Virus record (IMG/VR): IMGVR_UViG_3300023223_000570
Span: 1-42,017 of that record
DNA length: 42,017 nucleotides
Direction: 5' to 3' (one strand)
DNA from: a virus
A program made the translations under genes and the position numbers. Shown here one piece after another: positions 7,682 to 14,128 of this stretch. Under the pieces are notes generated by a model. It saw nothing but the letters and a program-made list of their open reading frames with translations, had not been told where the DNA came from and ran no database searches. Each line of letters opens with the position of its first letter. Position 1 is the first letter of the stretch.

Positions 7682-8062
7682 ATGGGAAGTTTAAAAGAAT
7701 CAGCAAAGGCATTTAAGCCAAAGCAAACATTCAACATTGCAGACCTAGATCGTACAAACCTAAGTTGGCCAATTATCCAAAAGACTGGATCAACCACCAG
7801 AAAGAGTCCAGAAGGCGAAGACGTTCAAGTAGAATATACCTATAATGTAATGGTATTCAATGACCAAGAATACAGAGTACCAAATACAGTATTAGAAGAA
7901 ATTCAAAAAATGTTGAAGTTAAGACCAGATTTAGAATTTGTTAATGTAACAAGCACAGGATCTGGATTAAGTACACGCTATAATGTAGAAGCTATAATTG
8001 AAGAAGATACAGATAAAGTAGATACAAACGAATCTGGAATTGCTGAAGATTCAACAATGTAG
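7682..8062 (+). CDS. Conserved early viral protein (126 aa), possible nucleic-acid-binding
   Basis: Preceded by GGAGGTAAATAAAAATG, the best Shine-Dalgarno of the region, so it is probably abundant. MGSLKESAKAFKPKQTFNIA, then a beta-rich core (EYTYNVMVFNDQEYRVPNTV) and VTSTGSGLSTRYNVEAI, ending in an acidic tail (EEDTDKVDTNESGIAEDS). A small abundant beta-rich protein with an acidic tail recalls single-stranded-DNA-binding proteins, but no defining motif is present, so this is only a suggestion. A T-run follows its stop. Confidence 0.65.
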   Translation: MGSLKESAKAFKPKQTFNIADLDRTNLSWPIIQKTGSTTRKSPEGEDVQVEYTYNVMVFNDQEYRVPNTVLEEIQKMLKLRPDLEFVNVTSTGSGLSTRYNVEAIIEEDTDKVDTNESGIAEDSTM

Positions 8063-8077
8063 ATAAACACAAATTAA

Positions 8078-8088
8078 TTTATTTTTTT
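8078..8088 (+). terminator. T-rich terminator
   Basis: TTTATTTTTTT just after the stop of the 7682 gene; archaeal transcription commonly ends at such T-runs without a hairpin. Confidence 0.5.
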
Positions 8089-8100
8089 ACGTCACACTCA

Positions 8101-8206
8101 TTCATTTGAGCCTCAACCAAACTTCGATGGAGGTAAAACTAGAGAAGAGTTAATGCTTAGGCATGATGTGGGTAGACGACCTTAAGTAAGCCTGACACCC
8201 ACATTT
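8101..8206 (+). ncRNA. Candidate structured leader with crossing helices
   Basis: TTAGGC (8157-8162) can pair with GCCTGA (8190-8195, one G-U), and TGTGGGT (8167-8173) with ACCCACA (8197-8203); the two helices cross, so they form either a pseudoknot or two exclusive hairpins. AGGC can also pair with GCCT at 8110-8113. The element ends 10 nt before ATG 8214. No known riboswitch or tRNA was recognised, and no clear TATA box for it was seen. Confidence 0.45.
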
Positions 8207-8213
8207 TATAATA

Positions 8214-8789
8214 ATGGAAATAACAAACGAAGAAAAAAAGGCATTAGAAGAAGGAATGGAAGAAGGTATTTGTAAAATAATACCAGGAGCAAAGGTAAAT
8301 ATAATAATGCCAAATCAAATTAAGGTAATACCATTCAGGATAAAACCTAGTTTAGAAGAAGATAATTTCAGTGAAGTCCATGACTTTTTAATCCAAGGGA
8401 CAGCTAAAGATGCTTATGAGTTAGAAATAGATATAGACAGTCTAAACGACTTAGGAATTACGGATCTAAGATGTACTTGTCCACACCATACCTTTAATGA
8501 ATGTAATAAAGAACATCGTCATTTTAAGACATGCATAGATATATTGAAAGTATTTGGAAAGAAGACAGAATCTAAACAGATCACGTCTAAAGGATGCAAA
8601 GCAGGATTAGATGGATTTCATTATTGCGGAGAAGATATTGGTGGGTATGTATATTTATGTGATTCGTGCAGTATCAAGATTGCGAATGATGAGGGAAATT
8701 TAACACAAGGAGTAGCAGACTTAGCTGGTAAAATATTACAGCCTTCGTTTAATGTCCAGATTGCGAAGGAGGTTAAGGATGGCAGTTAG
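8214..8789 (+). CDS. Zinc-binding protein with SWIM-like and zinc-ribbon-like clusters (191 aa)
   Basis: Residues about 85-110 contain CTCPHHTFNECNKEHRHF, resembling the CxC...C..H arrangement of SWIM zinc fingers with altered spacing, followed by TCIDILKVFG where SWIM domains also have a helix. Residues about 125-155 contain C...YCGEDIGGYVYLCDSC, a second treble-clef or ribbon-like site. Such proteins bind DNA or protein partners; the role here is unknown. It is the first gene behind the structured leader and heads the small-gene cassette. Its last codons overlap the next gene. Confidence 0.65.
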   Translation: MEITNEEKKALEEGMEEGICKIIPGAKVNIIMPNQIKVIPFRIKPSLEEDNFSEVHDFLIQGTAKDAYELEIDIDSLNDLGITDLRCTCPHHTFNECNKEHRHFKTCIDILKVFGKKTESKQITSKGCKAGLDGFHYCGEDIGGYVYLCDSCSIKIANDEGNLTQGVADLAGKILQPSFNVQIAKEVKDGS

Positions 8790-8961
8790 TAAAGAAATCC
8801 AATATATAGCATGGTGTGATGAGTGTGGAGATTGTGATCAAACAATAATAGGAGAAGATAATACCAGAGACAGACAAAGTGCAATAAAAGAATTTAGGAA
8901 TAGAGGGTGGAAAGTTGGGAAGAAATGTATATGTCCAGATTGTCAGGAGGAACCTAAATGA
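8779..8961 (+). CDS. Small zinc-finger protein (60 aa)
   Basis: ATG 8779 is preferred because GGAGGTTAAGG lies just before it; an in-frame ATG at 8752 lacks a site. Cysteines form WCDECGDC at the N-terminus and CICPDC at the C-terminus, a plausible rubredoxin-like or zinc-ribbon site across the chain. Unknown role. Confidence 0.6.
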   Translation: MAVSKEIQYIAWCDECGDCDQTIIGEDNTRDRQSAIKEFRNRGWKVGKKCICPDCQEEPK

Positions 8962-9221
8962 GAGAGGAAGATTTATCAATACCAGAAGGAACATTAATAA
9001 TAGAATATGCTCATAGCTGGGGAGGATCATTCCATGATAAAAAATTCTGGTGTGGAAGAATAGGTCAAGAAGTTTATGATTACCATACTAAGGATCATTT
9101 AATTAATGATGCTAAAAGAAAAGGAATGAACTGGGTTGTATTAAGATACCACAAAGACGGAAGAGTATCTATTATGGATTGTTCGCCTAATCTAAAGACT
9201 ACGGAGGATAAGAATGCCTAG
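8958..9221 (+). CDS. Hypothetical protein (87 aa)
   Basis: Starts by ATGA overlap after AGGAGGAACCTAA. Contains a run of aromatic strands (LIIEYAHSWGGSFHDKKFW) and VVLRYHKDGRVSIMD, indicating a small beta-rich fold. No family recognised. Overlaps the next gene by 8 nt. Confidence 0.6.
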   Translation: MREEDLSIPEGTLIIEYAHSWGGSFHDKKFWCGRIGQEVYDYHTKDHLINDAKRKGMNWVVLRYHKDGRVSIMDCSPNLKTTEDKNA

Positions 9222-9384
9222 TCATTATTTCAGAATAGAAGTTTTCGGAGTAGCTAATTATGGGTGTGCGGATTTTGATTTAATGGGTTACAATGATATG
9301 GCTGAATTGTTGGACGACTGTTGGGATAAATATTATTCTCATAGTTCCGTAAATCTAAATAATACGACTGGTGATGAAAAATGA
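9214..9384 (+). CDS. Hypothetical protein (56 aa)
   Basis: MPSHYFRIEVFGVANYGCAD and onward, after GGAGGATAAGA. Small, acidic, with three aspartate-rich turns; no family recognised. Its TGA overlaps the next ATG, supporting translation. Confidence 0.5.
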   Translation: MPSHYFRIEVFGVANYGCADFDLMGYNDMAELLDDCWDKYYSHSSVNLNNTTGDEK

Positions 9385-9635
9385 AATATTTTATAGTTGG
9401 ATTATTAGGGTTTTTATTATTAGTATTTATGGGGTTGTGTATTTTTCTTTTGAATCAGAACGAAGATATAAAATCAGATTTATGTTATTCACTAAAAACA
9501 AATAGAGTTGTTATGGATGGATTTGTTGATGTTATAAACAAGTTTGGAGAAGGCGAAGAAGAATTTAATGCAGGTCTTTTTTATTATGAATTAGAACAAA
9601 TGGAAGAAAGAAATTGGATGGAGTGTGAAGAATGA
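9381..9635 (+). CDS. Single-pass membrane protein (84 aa)
   Basis: Residues about 3-24 (YFIVGLLGFLLLVFMGLCIF) are a clear membrane segment, followed by an acidic soluble part ending in EERNWMECEE. One positive residue before the segment suggests a short inside N-terminus with the acidic domain outside, but this is not certain. It is the only membrane protein in the early cassette; superinfection exclusion or host-envelope targeting is possible, unproven. Confidence 0.65.
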   Translation: MKYFIVGLLGFLLLVFMGLCIFLLNQNEDIKSDLCYSLKTNRVVMDGFVDVINKFGEGEEEFNAGLFYYELEQMEERNWMECEE

Positions 9636-9814
9636 ATAAAAAACACTTTAAATATGCAATCTCGCAATATTCAAAGGAAAGCGGAATAGCCGCACATCAA
9701 CTAAGGCATTATTTAACAGATGGAAGACTAATTGGAATATTAGAATTTTATGATGAAATAGATTATTTAGAAGAGGAACAAGGGACGCAATCTCATGGGA
9801 AGGTGACGGAATGA
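9632..9814 (+). CDS. Hypothetical protein (60 aa), possible helix-turn-helix
   Basis: YSKESGIAAHQLRHYLTDGR could form a short helix-turn-helix resembling the start of MerR-type domains; the rest is acidic (DEIDYLEEEQG). Weak evidence. Overlaps both neighbours by ATGA. Confidence 0.5.
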   Translation: MNKKHFKYAISQYSKESGIAAHQLRHYLTDGRLIGILEFYDEIDYLEEEQGTQSHGKVTE

Positions 9815-10029
9815 TAACAAGAGTTCGTATAATGTGTAAGGGTTATTGTGATGAAAGATTATTCATTGAAGATATAAGAGAAAATGTTTTCAATGAAGTA
9901 ACTTTCTGGTTTCAAGGATTGTTTTACAAATGGAACAAAATAGATTATTTAGATGATATTAAGTTTATTGAAGAGCAAATTTATTGTGAGTTTAGATTTC
10001 CTTCGTCATTTACAGGAGCTACGCAATGA
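9811..10029 (+). CDS. Hypothetical protein (72 aa)
   Basis: Aromatic-rich, with FNEVTFWFQGLFYKWNKID in the middle. No family recognised. GGAAGGTGA precedes the ATG, and the ORF overlaps its neighbours by ATGA at both ends, as expected for a translated member of the cassette. Confidence 0.55.
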   Translation: MITRVRIMCKGYCDERLFIEDIRENVFNEVTFWFQGLFYKWNKIDYLDDIKFIEEQIYCEFRFPSSFTGATQ

Positions 10030-10181
10030 TATGTGAAAGATGCGGAAGACTCAAGTTGAGATGCGAAGAAGAAGCAATAAACTATCCAATCAAAATACAT
10101 CCAGGTGCGAATCTTTACTTACATTTTTGCAGATCCAAGACGTACTATACAAGTAATCAGAAGGAGGTAAGTACTAATTAG
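10026..10181 (+). CDS. Small cysteine-rich protein (51 aa)
   Basis: MICERCGRLKLRCEEEAINY and onward, with CERC, a further Cys at 13 and a later HFC; likely one zinc site. Starts in the stop of the previous gene. Followed by a 24-bp gap with ATTAGTAG-type repeats. Confidence 0.5.
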   Translation: MICERCGRLKLRCEEEAINYPIKIHPGANLYLHFCRSKTYYTSNQKEVSTN

Positions 10182-10205
10182 TAGATAATTAGTAGTTATT
10201 AGTAT

Positions 10206-10316
10206 ATGGATAAACTATCAAGAGCAGACGAACAGATGTTAAAGAATTTTAAGATAGCTGGAGAAATAGTATTAATAGAAGATCGTAAATTATTGGAGGA
10301 ACTTGGACGACTTTGA
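10206..10316 (+). CDS. 36-residue peptide gene
   Basis: MDKLSRADEQMLKNFKIAGE and 16 more residues, predicted helical. AGAAGGAGG lies about 45 bp upstream, too far to help, so initiation is uncertain. It ends at the beginning of the next gene. Confidence 0.4.
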   Translation: MDKLSRADEQMLKNFKIAGEIVLIEDRKLLEELGRL

Positions 10317-10324
10317 TAGTTAAA

Positions 10325-10576
10325 ATGAAATACATAAAATCAAAAAAAATAAGCAAACAAAAATATGAATTAACTTTAGAAGTTTCTGAATATGATATAG
10401 AAATGTTTGAAGACCTAGCATTAACCTACGATCCATTCCAAGAATATCATGACAATAAAGAAAAGTTAGGACCAGACTTTGAATTACCAAGCACTTACTT
10501 CACAGAGAAGTATCAAAAGTGGATAAATAAAACATGGAGGACTTTTTGGAAGTTGTGGAAACACCACGACGACTAA
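10325..10576 (+). CDS. Hypothetical protein (83 aa)
   Basis: MKYIKSKKISKQKYELTLEV, then an acidic middle and a tryptophan-rich end (WRTFWKLWKHHDD). An in-frame TTG at 10313 overlaps the previous stop (TTGA) and would add four residues; ATG 10325 is chosen as the commoner codon. No family recognised. Confidence 0.55.
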   Translation: MKYIKSKKISKQKYELTLEVSEYDIEMFEDLALTYDPFQEYHDNKEKLGPDFELPSTYFTEKYQKWINKTWRTFWKLWKHHDD

Positions 10577-10592
10577 GATAGTTAAGACGAAT

Positions 10593-10775
10593 ATGGAATA
10601 TAATAAAGAACAAAGAGAGAGTCTAATAAAAGAATCCATTGGTAAAACAATTATAGGATTAGAATGGGATAGTGAAGATAAATATTGGATTATGGAATTT
10701 AATGATGGTTCAGAAATGTCATTTAGATTTATGGCTGAATTAAATTCGTACACCAAACCAAATACGAAACCATGA
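10593..10775 (+). CDS. Hypothetical protein (60 aa)
   Basis: MEYNKEQRESLIKESIGKTI, then IGLEWDSEDKYWIMEFNDGS, a small two-stranded beta pattern. Unknown function. Overlaps the HNH gene by ATGA. Confidence 0.5.
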   Translation: MEYNKEQRESLIKESIGKTIIGLEWDSEDKYWIMEFNDGSEMSFRFMAELNSYTKPNTKP

Positions 10776-11224
10776 GAGAAATAATAGATGATTTACATTT
10801 TGGAGGCAAAAGGCAAGAGGTTTTAGAGAGAGACAACTTTGAGTGCCAAGATTGTGGAATGACTCAGGAAAAGCATTTTGTATTATTTAACCGTTCATTA
10901 GTAATTCATCATAAGGATGGAAAAGGTACTGGATTTAAAAGAGGGCATAAAAACAATAAAATGGATAATCTAATTACACTTTGTATTAGATGCCACTGTA
11001 GAGTCCACTTACATGAAAGAAAGGCAGAGAAATATGGAGACTTATTAACCCAAGATAATTCAAAATGGAAATATCCGAAAATAAGGGAATTAATACAGAA
11101 GGAAGTAAAGAATGGTTCTGGTATACAAGAGGCAAAAAGAATAGTTTCTAGAAATACAGGGATAGGATTCAGTTCAATAGATCATAATTATTACGAGAAA
11201 AAGGAGAAGCACGACGGCTTTTGA
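10772..11224 (+). CDS. HNH endonuclease (150 aa)
   Basis: Zinc pairs C25/C28 (CQDC) and C71/C74 (CIRC) frame the HNH core: H46-H47 (LVIHHKDG), N66 (MDNLITLC) and H79. The C-terminal part, from KYPKIRELIQ to GIGFSSIDHNYY, could be a DNA-binding module. HNH enzymes nick or cut DNA; in phages they act as homing endonucleases, packaging cofactors or defence factors. It lies within the small-gene operon, overlapping its neighbour, so it seems an integrated gene rather than a recent insertion. Confidence 0.8.
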   Translation: MREIIDDLHFGGKRQEVLERDNFECQDCGMTQEKHFVLFNRSLVIHHKDGKGTGFKRGHKNNKMDNLITLCIRCHCRVHLHERKAEKYGDLLTQDNSKWKYPKIRELIQKEVKNGSGIQEAKRIVSRNTGIGFSSIDHNYYEKKEKHDGF

Positions 11225-11238
11225 TTACTAAACGCACA

Positions 11239-11346
11239 ATGGAACAAGAAGATAAATTTGATTTGTATGGAAATAATATAACTAGAGGAATCTTTTGTGA
11301 TTTAGAAATACTTGGAATAAAGAAGGAGGATTCGCCTAAGCCTTAG
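11239..11346 (+). CDS. 35-residue acidic peptide gene
   Basis: MEQEDKFDLYGNNITRGIFC and 15 more residues. No clear Shine-Dalgarno just before the ATG. Marginal; retained because it fills the gap between the HNH gene and the next strong ribosome site. Confidence 0.35.
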   Translation: MEQEDKFDLYGNNITRGIFCDLEILGIKKEDSPKP

Positions 11347-11386
11347 AATATGAAACTTAAACTAAATTATAGGAGGTATAAAAATA

Positions 11387-11827
11387 ATGACAAAAGACAC
11401 AGACAGTAGTCCTGACGAAACTACAAAAGAAGATGAAACTTCTAAACTAGATACAGCTCCACAGAGACAAGCACATAGTATTATGTTAAATATGAGTAGT
11501 TCAATATATTCGTATGAAGGCAAAGATATAGATATGCTTATAAGTTCTAACTATCCGCATGTAAATGTTGAAGATGGAAAATACTGGAAAGCATATAAAG
11601 ATACAGATGGTAATCCAAATTTAATTGGACAAATACATTTCATGTCAAAAGATAGTGAACACTTTGATGAAAAATATTTAGAACCTAGATTTCATCTATG
11701 CTATAATCCTGGAGGTAAGACATTAACCAAAAACGATTTATTAGCAATAGTCAAGATGATTGATGAGCTTCAGAAATTCAAAGATGCAAAAGTTGCTCAG
11801 CATAAGAAACTTGACAGAAAAAAATAA
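11387..11827 (+). CDS. Hypothetical early protein (146 aa)
   Basis: Strong TAGGAGGTATAAAAATAATG start. The first 30 residues are an acidic, disordered-looking tail (TDSSPDETTKEDETSK); the rest has mixed strands (YWKAYKDTDGNPNLIGQIHF) and a charged C-terminal helix ending HKKLDRKK. Not recognised. Like the 7682 gene it has an unusually good ribosome site and ends just before a non-coding structured region, so both may be abundant early proteins. Confidence 0.6.
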   Translation: MTKDTDSSPDETTKEDETSKLDTAPQRQAHSIMLNMSSSIYSYEGKDIDMLISSNYPHVNVEDGKYWKAYKDTDGNPNLIGQIHFMSKDSEHFDEKYLEPRFHLCYNPGGKTLTKNDLLAIVKMIDELQKFKDAKVAQHKKLDRKK

Positions 11828-11856
11828 ATTAATTTAAAATCAACTTATTATTATTT

Positions 11857-11875
11857 GCCCCAATGTTTGTGGGGC
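11857..11875 (+). terminator. Hairpin terminator candidate
   Basis: GCCCCA (11857-11862) pairs perfectly with TGGGGC (11870-11875) over a 7-nt loop, some 30 bp after the stop of the preceding gene and after an AT-rich run. Confidence 0.5.
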
Positions 11876-11921
11876 TTCACATTCGCATAAGAACTAGGAG
11901 ACGTCACTACTATAAAGTAAT

Positions 11922-11972
11922 CGGACTAATATGTTGTTATTAATAAATAGTCCGAAAGACTTATATAGTCCG
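11922..11972. promoter_or_regulatory. Operator: three TAGTCCG sites at promoter 2
   Basis: CGGACTA (11922-11928) and TAGTCCG (11948-11954) form an inverted repeat; a second direct copy, ATAGTCCGA, lies at 11965-11973, 18 bp on, and overlaps the TATA box. A protein bound there should block TBP/TFB. A candidate ligand is one of the AbrB-type, ribbon-helix-helix or winged-helix proteins of this genome. Confidence 0.6.
11954..11969 (+). promoter_or_regulatory. Early-class BRE/TATA promoter 2
   Basis: GAAAGACTTATATAGT differs from promoter 1 (6761-6776) by one base. The TATA centre at about 11964 predicts transcription from about 11988-11991, which is where the 5' strand of the leader RNA's closing helix begins. 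Confidence 0.7.
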
Positions 11973-11989
11973 ATACACTAGTATAATTA

Positions 11990-12091
11990 ACCTTAATGGG
12001 CGGACACTCCACGCTTCGGAAGAAGAGGAGGGAGAACGCTTAATTGATTAAGAACAGGTAAGAGGGATTTTTATTCCGAACCCGTTAAGGT
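11990..12091 (+). ncRNA. Multi-branched structured leader RNA (about 102 nt)
   Basis: ACCTTAATGGG (11990-12000) pairs with CCCGTTAAGGT (12081-12091): 11 bp with one G-U. Inside are three possible hairpins: CTCC (12007-12010) with GGAG (12027-12030), enclosing CTT-CGG-AAG (12014-12022); CTTAA-TTGA-TTAAG (12039-12052); and GGGAT-TTTT-ATTCC (12064-12077). It ends 10 nt before the ATG of an AbrB-type gene. A 15-codon ORF (11996-12043, MGGHSTLRKKRRENA) overlaps it. It does not match a riboswitch, tRNA or SRP RNA that I know. Structure is from hand pairing. Confidence 0.6.
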
Positions 12092-12101
12092 CAAACTCAA
12101 A

Positions 12102-12266
12102 ATGAAAAAACAAACAAAAATCACACAGGATAAAACCCAAACAAGATCAACAATACCTAAGGTATTTGTAGATGAGTTTGAAGTTACAAAGGATGACAAT
12201 ATTGAATGGGATAACAAGAATGGAAAACTAAAAGGAGAATTAAAGAAAAATGAAAAAACACAATGA
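12102..12266 (+). CDS. AbrB/MazE-type DNA-binding protein 2 (54 aa)
   Basis: TRSTIPKVFVDEFEVTKDDN followed by IEWDNKNGKLKGEL fits the AbrB/SpoVT swapped-hairpin pattern (T.IPK...F.V...D.IEW....GKL). It leads the second early operon behind a promoter almost identical to that of the first AbrB-type gene, which suggests that the two regulators are controlled together. The gene overlaps the next by 17 nt. DNA target unknown; the TAGTCCG sites upstream are obvious candidates. Confidence 0.7.
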   Translation: MKKQTKITQDKTQTRSTIPKVFVDEFEVTKDDNIEWDNKNGKLKGELKKNEKTQ

Positions 12267-12567
12267 ATTTATGAAAGAAGTAGCAGAAGCAAAATCACTT
12301 CCAGCACAAACTAAAAAAGCATTAGGTCCTGAGTCAGATGAAGATAAGAAAATGTATGAAGAAGATAAGGAATGTGCTTGTGGTTATAAAGTTGAAGAAG
12401 ATTCCGAAGGTTGTGGAAAAGTTATTGAAGAGTGGGTTAAAGAAGATGACGATGGAAAAATAATTGATAATGGATGGTATCACTGTGGAGAAAATAGAAT
12501 GTTATGTGATGATTGTCAAAGAACTAAACGAGACGCAGTTTATACCGAAGGCGAGGTAAAAGCATGA
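12250..12567 (+). CDS. Acidic zinc-binding protein (105 aa)
   Basis: Cysteines CACGYKVEEDSEGC, then WYHCGENRMLCDDC, form one or two zinc sites, the second resembling the YCG...LCDSC part of the 8214 protein. The rest is highly charged. GGAG precedes the ATG inside the AbrB-type gene. Unknown function; similarity of the C-terminal cluster to the 8214 protein hints at a shared module. Confidence 0.6.
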   Translation: MKKHNEFMKEVAEAKSLPAQTKKALGPESDEDKKMYEEDKECACGYKVEEDSEGCGKVIEEWVKEDDDGKIIDNGWYHCGENRMLCDDCQRTKRDAVYTEGEVKA

Positions 12568-12776
12568 GAGAACCTAAGGAATTAGAAATTTGTGAAGATA
12601 ATTTAATATTATCACATGTACCAGATACAAAAAAGTGTCGTATAATGGCTTCAGGTTGGGGAGAATCAGGTCTTGTAAATTTAAATAAAAAAGAAGCTAA
12701 GCGAGTCGTGAAGTGGTTAAATAAATGGATTGAATTTGCCGACGCACTAGAAAAGGAAGGTGAACATGGAAATTGA
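12564..12776 (+). CDS. Hypothetical protein (70 aa)
   Basis: Starts by ATGA overlap after GAGGTAAAAGC. A strand-rich first half is followed by LNKKEAKRVVKWLNKWIEFA, an amphipathic helix seen in several small phage proteins of unknown role. Ends EGEHGN, where the GAAGGTGAAC codons are the ribosome site of the next gene. Confidence 0.6.
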   Translation: MREPKELEICEDNLILSHVPDTKKCRIMASGWGESGLVNLNKKEAKRVVKWLNKWIEFADALEKEGEHGN

Positions 12777-13044
12777 GCAGTTAAAACAATTGCACGAGAA
12801 CACAACAGGACAACCAAGAGAGTTATTCATAAAGCAAATGTTATATTTTAGAAAGATTATGGGATCAACTGCATATACTTTAGAGCAGAAAGAAAAAGAA
12901 TTTGAGAACGTAGCACAAGCGTATTTAAGATGTGAATTAAATGAAGGAGACGCAGAATTGTTTATGGCTTTGATTGATGAGTTCAGTAGAAGAAGCATGC
13001 ATGAAACATTCGCACTACAAAAAGGAGACGAACATGGAAAGTAA
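12766..13044 (+). CDS. Hypothetical helical protein (92 aa)
   Basis: ATG 12766 is chosen because GGAAGGTG lies just before it; GTG 12760 is in frame but inside that site. Predicted helical throughout, ending GDEHGK, again because GGAGACGAAC serves the next gene. No family recognised. Confidence 0.55.
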   Translation: MEIEQLKQLHENTTGQPRELFIKQMLYFRKIMGSTAYTLEQKEKEFENVAQAYLRCELNEGDAELFMALIDEFSRRSMHETFALQKGDEHGK

Positions 13045-13174
13045 AGAACAACTAAAGATGCTCATTTCTTCATGGAAATTAATGGATGAAAGAGAATGCC
13101 TAACAGAGAAAGGAAAGGGATATGTGGAAGGGTTAGAAAGAGCCTTCGCACTTGTATCAGGAGATGAACAATGA
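13034..13174 (+). CDS. Small helical protein (46 aa)
   Basis: ATG 13034 follows GGAGACGAAC; an in-frame start 60 bp upstream lies inside the previous gene and has no site. Sequence begins MESKEQLKMLISSWKLMDER. Ends SGDEQ over the next gene's ribosome site. Confidence 0.5.
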   Translation: MESKEQLKMLISSWKLMDERECLTEKGKGYVEGLERAFALVSGDEQ

Positions 13175-13374
13175 ATAATAAGATAGACATTAACATGAGA
13201 AATGATCAGTATGCAATGGCATTATTAGGAGCACCAATAGATTCTAGTTTATTTGGACAAATATCACATAAAGTTAAAGATGATCCTATAACAAATATAA
13301 TGTTTAAACTTATTTTATCATTACTTAATGAAAAGTTCGATTTTAAAGACGTAAACGGAGGCTTGGACGAATAA
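13171..13374 (+). CDS. Hypothetical protein (67 aa)
   Basis: MNNKIDINMRNDQYAMALLG, then a helical segment (NIMFKLILSLLNEKFDF). No family recognised. Overlaps neighbours by ATGA and TAATG. Confidence 0.5.
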   Translation: MNNKIDINMRNDQYAMALLGAPIDSSLFGQISHKVKDDPITNIMFKLILSLLNEKFDFKDVNGGLDE

Positions 13375-13550
13375 TGAAAGAAATAATAGAAAAAAAGATT
13401 AAAGAACTTATATCTTTTATAGAGCATAGTAGAAATAGTAAATGGGCAAAGGATAAAAGTGAGAAATCAAATAGATTGGCATGGATGAGTCAATTGCAAA
13501 TTTTAAGAGAAATAATTAAAGAAGACGCAATCTTAGGAGTGAAGGAATAA
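13374..13550 (+). CDS. Small helical protein (58 aa)
   Basis: MKEIIEKKIKELISFIEHSR and 38 more residues, strongly charged and helical. Starts within the previous stop and ends within the next start (TAATGG). Function unknown. Confidence 0.5.
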   Translation: MKEIIEKKIKELISFIEHSRNSKWAKDKSEKSNRLAWMSQLQILREIIKEDAILGVKE

Positions 13551-13720
13551 TGGCAAAATATCAAGAAGCGGCAACACCAGAGACTATAGAGGAATTATTG
13601 AGATTAAGGAGAAAGGATAATATAATTGCTACATTAGGAATAATTAAAGATATTTCTAAAAGGATCAAAAAACTAGAGAAATTCGTATCTAAACAGGAAG
13701 GAGTAAAAGATGGCAGATAA
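13550..13720 (+). CDS. Small coiled-coil-like protein (56 aa)
   Basis: MAKYQEAATPETIEELLRLR, then IIKDISKRIKKLEKFVSK with heptad-like Ile/Leu spacing. Overlaps the next gene by 11 nt. Function unknown. Confidence 0.5.
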   Translation: MAKYQEAATPETIEELLRLRRKDNIIATLGIIKDISKRIKKLEKFVSKQEGVKDGR

Positions 13721-13889
13721 AGATATAATTTCAGTAGCTGTAGGATATAAAGAAGGATTTGCAGAATGCCAGAAGATGTGTATAGAAATAATAAAAGAAT
13801 CTTCTGTTAATGGAAAACTAGATGTTGTTGACTCTAAAAATTATCTTGTAGAGAAAATAGACGCCTTGTTGGGATTAGGTGAACAATGA
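13710..13889 (+). CDS. Hypothetical protein (59 aa)
   Basis: Starts after GGAGTAAAAG. VAVGYKEGFAECQKMCIEII is a helix with two cysteines. Ends GLGEQ, over GGTGAACA of the next start. Function unknown. Confidence 0.5.
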   Translation: MADKDIISVAVGYKEGFAECQKMCIEIIKESSVNGKLDVVDSKNYLVEKIDALLGLGEQ

Positions 13890-14128
13890 ACTTGTTTTTA
13901 GTTTTTAAAAAGTGTAAGTGTGGGCAATCTGTTGGATGTATGGCAGAAAGTGATATAAAAGACGGAGATGCGATAGACCATGAAGACTGTAATCTAGATG
14001 ATATACTTAATTTTTGTGTTGGTTGCAAGAAAGAATTCAAGTCTAAGAAAGATATACACTATGAAGAAGCTTTGTGTAAAGATTGCGACGTAAGTGTATT
14101 GTTAGACGAAACAAGGAGTAAAGAATGA
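13886..14128 (+). CDS. Zinc-ribbon protein (80 aa)
   Basis: Cysteine pairs CKCGQSVGC, FCVGC and LCKDC imply two small zinc sites, the last pair a usual zinc-ribbon knuckle. Directly precedes and overlaps the methyltransferase gene by ATGA, so a co-regulator or partner role is possible. No specific family recognised. Confidence 0.6.
   Translation: MNLFLVFKKCKCGQSVGCMAESDIKDGDAIDHEDCNLDDILNFCVGCKKEFKSKKDIHYEEALCKDCDVSVLLDETRSKE

Noticed and set aside
10181-10205. ATTAGTAG repeats as an attachment site
   Set aside because: Only a few short copies in an AT-rich gap, no integrase gene and no tRNA end nearby.
11996-12043. 15-codon ORF in the leader RNA as a gene
   Set aside because: ATG is within the closing helix and has no ribosome site; kept only as a note, since a leaderless regulatory peptide cannot be excluded.
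12974-13033. Longer N-terminus of the 13034 gene
   Set aside because: The extension overlaps the previous gene by 71 nt and lacks a ribosome site, whereas GGAGACGAAC lies just before ATG 13034.
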